Below are positions 43,134 through 47,439 of a stretch of 47,439 nucleotides of DNA, in pieces. Source of the stretch: Archaeoglobaceae archaeon. GTDB lineage: Archaea; Halobacteriota; Archaeoglobi; Archaeoglobales; Archaeoglobaceae. Below the pieces are notes generated by a model that did not search any database, had not been told where the DNA came from, and was given only the letters and a program-made list of their open reading frames with translations. The position numbers and the translations under genes were made by a program. The DNA lies in contig JAMOPJ010000022.1 in the NCBI GenBank assembly GCA_027064525.1, forward strand, positions 1 through 47,439. Direction: 5' to 3'. Numbering within the stretch: position 1 is the first letter of the stretch; each line of letters starts with the position of its first letter.

Positions 43134-43793
43134 ATGATGTTTGTAAATGTCAGCGAAATTTCCGCTTATGCGATCTGTCCGAGACTGTGTTATTTTAGAA
43201 TGCAGGATAAGATCAAGCCGACAGAGCTTCATGCCGTTAGGGAAATTTATCTCAGTAAGAGAAAGGGGTTTGATGAAAGCTGGGCTTTTGAAAGGTTCAG
43301 CCAGATGTTCAGCGATGATGAACTGTTCGAGAGAGCGTTGAATAATTTCAAGTTTGACTCTTCTCTCGAACTTTTGAAACCGATTGACTGGGAGATAAGG
43401 TTAAAATCGGAAAAGATTAAGCTTAGAGGTGTTTTGGACGAGCTTGTAGAGTTTAAGGATAAAAGATTTCCACTTGTTTTATCTCTGAGATGCCCTAAAG
43501 AGGGAATTTGGTTTAGGGATAGGATCAAGCTTGCCGCTTTCTGTATGTTGCTGAAGTCTAATGGTTTAAACTGTGATAAGGGTTTCATATATCACTGCTT
43601 CGACGGAGAACTTAGAGTTACCGACATTGGGAGGAAGGAGAGATATTACGTTCTAAAGCTGATCGAAAGGGTTCTGAGACTTAAGAAGGGTTTTGTTCCT
43701 GAGAAAACGAAGAACGCCAAGCTCTGCGAGAAATGCGATTACAGAGATGTTTGTGATTCGAAGCCATCCACGTTCGCTTCGAAGTTCCTTTAA
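43134..43793 (+). CDS. Cas4-like protein (2), degenerate active site
   Basis: The 219-residue protein has Cys at AICPRLCYF near the N-terminus and CEKCDYRDVC at the C-terminus, consistent with an Fe-S cluster, as in Cas4. Between, RGVLDELVEFKDKRFPLVLSLRCPKE stands where Cas4 has D...E.K; the Asp is kept but the E-x-K core is altered to L-R-C-P-K. It may be inactive or use shifted residues. A TATA-like AAAATTTTAAA stands 25-30 bases upstream of the ATG, suggesting a leaderless start; the exact Met is uncertain. Confidence 0.6.
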   Translation: MMFVNVSEISAYAICPRLCYFRMQDKIKPTELHAVREIYLSKRKGFDESWAFERFSQMFSDDELFERALNNFKFDSSLELLKPIDWEIRLKSEKIKLRGVLDELVEFKDKRFPLVLSLRCPKEGIWFRDRIKLAAFCMLLKSNGLNCDKGFIYHCFDGELRVTDIGRKERYYVLKLIERVLRLKKGFVPEKTKNAKLCEKCDYRDVCDSKPSTFASKFL

Positions 43794-43836
43794 TATGCTT
43801 TGTCTTTCTTCGGTTTGGAGATAGGTTATTGTAACT

Positions 43837-44322
43837 TTAGCCTGACTTAAAAACATCAAAAAGAGCAATCTTTTCCCGAACGAGCAACGATAGCTTCTCA
43901 ACACCGACGATTTCGAGTTCTTCATCGCTTATATCGAAAAATTTCTTAATTCTATCTATCTTAGCTTTATCGAGCTTGAGCACTGGCTTTTCTTTAAATC
44001 CTAATTCTTTTAACCTCTCAACGCACTCGTCTTCCAGAACAACTACCACCACTTCGTTTCGTCCCTCCTTTAGTCCCATTTCGATTGCATCGGATATCTG
44101 CCTTCTACCCGCGCAGTATAACAGTATCTCCATTGCGAGCGTTTTTGCAACCCTTCTTCCCTCTTTCCATGCTTTGATTGCCTTCTTAGTTGCGAACTCA
44201 ACGTGCTCTCTGTCAACAACGTAGTTGGCATCCAGAAACGTCACCGTGCACTCGATCTCATTTAGTTTGCTCAGGAAATCTCTGATAGATTCGACTTCAA
44301 TGGTTCCCTCGATTATCCTCAT
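43837..44322 (-). CDS. cgi121: KEOPS complex subunit Cgi121
   Basis: The 161-residue protein matches archaeal Cgi121 (TPRKB-like), the tRNA-binding partner of Bud32 in KEOPS, which makes t6A on tRNA. The features are ECTVTFLDANYVVDREHVEFA, KTLAMEILLYCAGRRQISDA and the basic GLKEGRNEVVVVVL strand. It lies 23 bases downstream of the KaiC-like gene and is in the same operon. An SD (GGTGG) precedes the ATG. Confidence 0.85.
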   Translation of the reverse strand: MRIIEGTIEVESIRDFLSKLNEIECTVTFLDANYVVDREHVEFATKKAIKAWKEGRRVAKTLAMEILLYCAGRRQISDAIEMGLKEGRNEVVVVVLEDECVERLKELGFKEKPVLKLDKAKIDRIKKFFDISDEELEIVGVEKLSLLVREKIALFDVFKSG

Positions 44323-44345
44323 GACTCCACCTCTGCTGTCGAATC

Positions 44346-45062
44346 TTATAGAACCCTCATGACTGACTCCATTCTTATACCTCTATCGGTGAGATCGTAT
44401 CTCAAAATTGACTTTGGAACCAAAACTCTCTTAAGCTTTAGAATCTTTAATAATCTTTGAATTTCATTTCCAGATTCATTGATAGTCATCTCGATGATTC
44501 CGTCAGCCATAAACTTTATTGTATTCTCAAGCTTATCGTCCGCTATCCCCTTCGTCATTAACAGGAGGATTACGGAATCATTCTTCTTGGCCGTTAGAGA
44601 CATCTCGTTTATGAGTTCAACAACATCTTCGGCGTTGTAATTCAAAACGAAGTATGCAAGACTATTGAGAATTATCCTCTCATGATTGCAACTTCTGATC
44701 GTCGTCTTTACGTGCTTTAACGGATCGTGCTTCATCTGTTTTAAAAAAGCCTTTACATCAGATGTAGAGTCTGTCTGCTGGATCAGTCTTGAGGAAACGA
44801 GATCGATAAATTCAATCCTGTCTGCCACACCATCCTCCAACGCAAAGTAGAGTTTGATATTTTGCAAAATCTGATCTTTGGTGTCATTCGTCGTGATATA
44901 TAAAACCTTTTCATTATTGTTTATTCCCGCTACTGCGAAGTGAAAAGAGAATACATCAGCTCCAGCTCCCGGTTCTTCCAAAAGTAAAATCACGCTCCCA
45001 GAAGGAAAGCCACCACCAAGCTGAGCGTCGAGTGGTGTTATCCCCGTGCTATACTTTTTCAT
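44346..45062 (-). CDS. KaiC/RadA-like ATPase homologue with degenerate Walker A
   Basis: The 238-residue RecA-fold protein begins TGITPLDAQLGGGFPSGSVI as in KaiC-like archaeal proteins, but the Walker A loop reads EEPGAGADVF rather than GxxGxGKT/S, so ATP binding is doubtful. The C-terminal part has a winged-like tail (YDLTDRGIRMESVM). Sites for signal transduction have been proposed for this family. It is upstream of cgi121 in the same operon. Confidence 0.75.
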   Translation of the reverse strand: MKKYSTGITPLDAQLGGGFPSGSVILLLEEPGAGADVFSFHFAVAGINNNEKVLYITTNDTKDQILQNIKLYFALEDGVADRIEFIDLVSSRLIQQTDSTSDVKAFLKQMKHDPLKHVKTTIRSCNHERIILNSLAYFVLNYNAEDVVELINEMSLTAKKNDSVILLLMTKGIADDKLENTIKFMADGIIEMTINESGNEIQRLLKILKLKRVLVPKSILRYDLTDRGIRMESVMRVL

Positions 45063-45115
45063 GGTAATGAAAATTAGTTCGCAGAATTTATAAAACTTTT
45101 TACAAACGCCTTTCC

Positions 45116-45436
45116 ATGATCAAGTTCGACGAGAGAGGCTTGGTTCCCGTAATAGTCCAAGATGTAAACACTAAAGAAGTTTTAATGCTGGCCTATGCGA
45201 ATAAGGAGGCTCTGAAGAAAACGTTCGAAACCGGCTACGCTCACTACTGGAGTAGGAGCAGAAGGAAGCTCTGGATGAAGGGTGAAACGTCTGGAAACGT
45301 CCAGAAGGTTGTTGAAGTTCGAATCGATTGTGACAACGATGCAATACTTTACATAGTCGAACAGAAGGGTGTTGCCTGCCATACGGGGAATTACAGCTGT
45401 TTTTACAGAACACTGAAACCGGAAGATTTGGAATGA
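45116..45436 (+). CDS. hisI: Phosphoribosyl-AMP cyclohydrolase
   Basis: HisI opens the adenine ring of PR-AMP in His synthesis. The 106-residue protein has the classic motifs [19 protein letters not shown], the DCDNDA metal site and [10 protein letters not shown] (zinc Cys). Monofunctional form: no HisE domain is fused. It lies alone, divergent from the KaiC-like gene. Confidence 0.96.
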   Translation: MIKFDERGLVPVIVQDVNTKEVLMLAYANKEALKKTFETGYAHYWSRSRRKLWMKGETSGNVQKVVEVRIDCDNDAILYIVEQKGVACHTGNYSCFYRTLKPEDLE

Positions 45437-45485
45437 CTAAACTTTCAACCGCTAAATTTATAACTTTGCAATCATTATTACGATT

Positions 45486-46361
45486 ATGACTTACTATTAC
45501 GATCCCCTCTCATTCTTGGGATCGATGATCTGGTGGCTTCTGCTATTCTGGCTTATCTTGGGACCTCAGCTTCAGTATCGCCGTCTGATGCTGATGAGAC
45601 AATCACTGATGAAGAAGATGGGCGAGAAGCGAGGCTCAAACGTTATAGCGATGATTCATAGGCAGGAGAGTATCGGACTCTTTGGCATCCCGTTCTACAG
45701 GTTTATAAGCATTGAGGATTCTGAGCAAGTTCTAAGAGCTATAAGGAGGACTCCGAAGGATAAGCCGATCGATCTGATCCTGCACACTCCCGGTGGGCTG
45801 GTTCTGGCAGCAACGCAGATTGCTAAAGCGATAAAAGATCATCCTGCAAAGACTACAGTGATAATCCCACACTACGCGATGAGCGGCGGGACTCTGATAG
45901 CTTTGGCTGCGGACGAGATAATAATGGATCCTCATGCTGTCCTTGGACCGGTTGATCCACAGCTGATGAATTTGCCAGCTCCATCGATTCTGAACGCTGT
46001 GAAGAAGAAGGATCCGAATGAAGTGGATGATCAAACACTCATAATGGCAGACATCGCGGAGAAGGCTATAAATCAGGTTAGGGAATTCGTCTACGAGTTG
46101 TTGAAGGATAAGATGGGTGAAGAAAGAGCAAGAGAGGTTGCGAAGATTTTGACCGAAGGCAGGTGGACTCACGATTATCCGATTACCGTTGAAACAGCGA
46201 GAAAGTTGGGGTTAAACGTCTCAACGGATGTGCCTGAGGAGGTCTACGAGCTTATGGAACTCTACCCACAGCCAATGATGCAGAGACAGGGAGTGGAATT
46301 CGTCCCAACGCCAACGAGACAACCAGCGGGATCACAAGAAGTTACGGTCAGATTTCCTTAG
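45486..46361 (+). CDS. ClpP-class membrane serine protease (SDH family)
   Basis: The 291-residue protein has an N-terminal transmembrane helix (SMIWWLLLFWLILGP) followed by a ClpP/crotonase-fold body with LHTPGGLVLAATQIAKAI and the catalytic-type Ser in YAMSGGTLIALAADEI; GPVDPQLM follows. It belongs to the SppA/ClpP-like SDH membrane protease group of archaea. The substrate is unknown. It starts 50 bases after hisI and may be co-expressed. Confidence 0.85.
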   Translation: MTYYYDPLSFLGSMIWWLLLFWLILGPQLQYRRLMLMRQSLMKKMGEKRGSNVIAMIHRQESIGLFGIPFYRFISIEDSEQVLRAIRRTPKDKPIDLILHTPGGLVLAATQIAKAIKDHPAKTTVIIPHYAMSGGTLIALAADEIIMDPHAVLGPVDPQLMNLPAPSILNAVKKKDPNEVDDQTLIMADIAEKAINQVREFVYELLKDKMGEERAREVAKILTEGRWTHDYPITVETARKLGLNVSTDVPEEVYELMELYPQPMMQRQGVEFVPTPTRQPAGSQEVTVRFP

Positions 46362-46616
46362 CTATTTGTATTTTCTAACTATTTTTCTAAGCTCATCCAA
46401 AGTTGGAACCCCTACGATCACGTGTTCATCATTTACTATTATCGCTGGAACGAACTTTATTCCGAACTTCATTGCAGTTTTAAATCCTTCCTCAGTGTTT
46501 ACCGGTAGTTCGATAGCTACTACATTCTTATCCTCTTTAACAAGCCTTTCAACTACTTTCTTGGCTTTTGGGCACATCGGGCATCTTGGCGATGTTAGTA
46601 GCTTTATCACAACCAT
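46362..46616 (-). CDS. Small thioredoxin-like protein (CPMC)
   Basis: An 84-residue thioredoxin-fold protein with the redox motif CPMC in LLTSPRCPMCPKAKK, and cis-Pro in FVPAIIV. It is typical of short archaeal glutaredoxin-like proteins, which act in thiol-disulfide exchange. It abuts the convergent protease gene without a gap. Confidence 0.85.
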   Translation of the reverse strand: MVVIKLLTSPRCPMCPKAKKVVERLVKEDKNVVAIELPVNTEEGFKTAMKFGIKFVPAIIVNDEHVIVGVPTLDELRKIVRKYK

Positions 46617-46648
46617 ATTATTGGTTCATAAACCAAATAAACATAAAT

Positions 46649-47439
46649 CTACCGAATGCTCTTCCAAATCTTTTTGAGCATGATCGCATCCTCTTCTAAG
46701 TTCGGACTTTCGATTATGATTATGCCACGGGCATTGAAGTCCTTTAGGGCTTTTAGGAGATCTTCGAATTTAAAGTCGGACTCCTTTAGATTTAGGTGCC
46801 TTTTTTCTCCTTTCAGCCCGTATTCAATCCCGCTGACGTGAATGTGGAGATCTTTTATAGCATCCTTGCCTAATTTATCTTCAACTCTCTCAAGCAAAGA
46901 CGTGAATTCTTCATAGCTGTTCATGGCACCCCTCATCCTTGCATGTATGTGGCTGAAGTCTATGCACGGTTTTAAGCCGAGTTCTTGGCACAGATTTAGG
47001 GTCTCGTCCAGATCTCCGAACTGCGTTGGTTTTCCGGTTGTTTCTGGTCGAAGTTCGACCCTAAACCCTTTCTGCTCGATGAACTCAAGCACCGACTTTA
47101 GGTTATCTCTTATCCTTCTGTATGCACTCTCCTTCGAAGACTTCAAGTAGTATCCAGGATGGAACACTATATTCCTTGCGAAGATACCACCCACTCTGAT
47201 CGTATCTATCAGTCTCTTTATGCTATCCTCGACTTTCTTCTTCTCTTCAGCATTCAAGTTTATGTAATATGGAGCGTGAACCGAAAGCTCTACACCCAAG
47301 GAGTCTGCAACCATCTTAACTTCTTTGGCTTTTTCCTCGCTCATCTTAACTCCGCGAACGAACTGAACCTCCATAGCATCTAACCCAAGCTCCTTGATCG
47401 TCTTTATACCTCCGATCGTCGATCTATCCTTCGAGCAAT
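46649..47439 (-). CDS. Endonuclease IV-like TIM-barrel protein (5' end beyond the window)
   Basis: The frame is open through the right edge (CSKDRSTIGGIKTIKELGLD then AMEVQFVRG), so the start lies outside. Motifs such as VHAPYYINL, NIVFHPGYYL, VELRPETTGKP, CIDFSHIHAR and LHIHVSG are those of endonuclease IV/xylose isomerase-like TIM barrels (apurinic-site repair). The metal-binding His, Glu and Asp positions are present. Archaeal relatives include AP endonucleases and sugar isomerases, so exact activity is uncertain. Confidence 0.8.
   Translation of the reverse strand, partial: CSKDRSTIGGIKTIKELGLDAMEVQFVRGVKMSEEKAKEVKMVADSLGVELSVHAPYYINLNAEEKKKVEDSIKRLIDTIRVGGIFARNIVFHPGYYLKSSKESAYRRIRDNLKSVLEFIEQKGFRVELRPETTGKPTQFGDLDETLNLCQELGLKPCIDFSHIHARMRGAMNSYEEFTSLLERVEDKLGKDAIKDLHIHVSGIEYGLKGEKRHLNLKESDFKFEDLLKALKDFNARGIIIIESPNLEEDAIMLKKIWKSIR

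Noticed and set aside
42163-43793. CRISPR locus suggested by Cas4-like genes
   Set aside because: No regular repeat-spacer array and no cas1, cas2 or effector genes; the repeats in the gap are sRNA boxes.

Overview
This window looks like a chromosomal segment of a hyperthermophilic euryarchaeon, most probably of the Archaeoglobales. The lineage is inferred from gene content: a group II chaperonin (thermosome), archaeal-type PEP carboxylase, PurP-type purine enzyme, PyrB plus PyrI, a CetZ tubulin homologue, a KEOPS Cgi121 subunit, archaeal Gly- and Pro-tRNA synthetases, and a ribbon-helix-helix/clan AA aspartic protease pair of a kind known from Archaeoglobus fulgidus. Many genes have TATA boxes and either Shine-Dalgarno (SD) or leaderless starts. 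I saw no rRNA, tRNA or CRISPR array, but there are three C/D-box sRNAs in one intergenic gap.

Layout. 1-3600: thermosome, a THUMP/SPOUT RNA methylase and thiE. 3.7-21.2 kb: an AT-rich accessory island. It holds many secreted or membrane proteins, decayed VapBC, HNH and other remnants, duplicated chromosomal fragments and several freshly broken genes. 21.2-24.4 kb: RtcB RNA ligase and GlyRS. 24.4-26.2 kb: two small conserved genes between 27-bp inverted repeats, an AT-rich gap and an acyl-CoA synthetase remnant. 26.2-47.4 kb: compact housekeeping genes (PRPP synthetase, THEP1, Trm1, a TtuA-like thiolase, ProRS, PurP-like enzyme, PEP carboxylase, PyrIB, UbiX, CetZ, sRNAs, two Cas4-like nucleases, Cgi121, HisI, a ClpP-like membrane protease, an endonuclease IV-like protein).

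The most interesting part is the island. Five promoters between 5.9 and 15.6 kb carry the same module: half-site TTCTGACCATAT and its inverse ATATGGTCAGAA, with starts exactly 62 bp apart where both survive, each half sitting next to a TATA box. The downstream genes encode an unknown secreted protein, a halocin C8-like Cys-rich precursor (now broken), a secreted protein broken by a 14-bp duplication, another unknown secreted protein followed by a glycosidase-like protein, and a secreted metzincin protease. Small multi-pass membrane proteins often follow directly, as immunity proteins would. The first module faces an operon for a secreted PPC-like protein and a membrane-anchored regulator with two winged helices. 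At 17.9-21.2 kb a second cassette has the same logic: secreted proteins, a different shared operator (GTTCAAAAC repeats), a perfect 105-bp inverted promoter/leader repeat, and another membrane-anchored winged-helix protein. My inference is that these are two membrane-sensed regulons for secreted, possibly antagonistic, proteins with linked immunity genes. The operators and gene layout are seen directly; the function is inferred.
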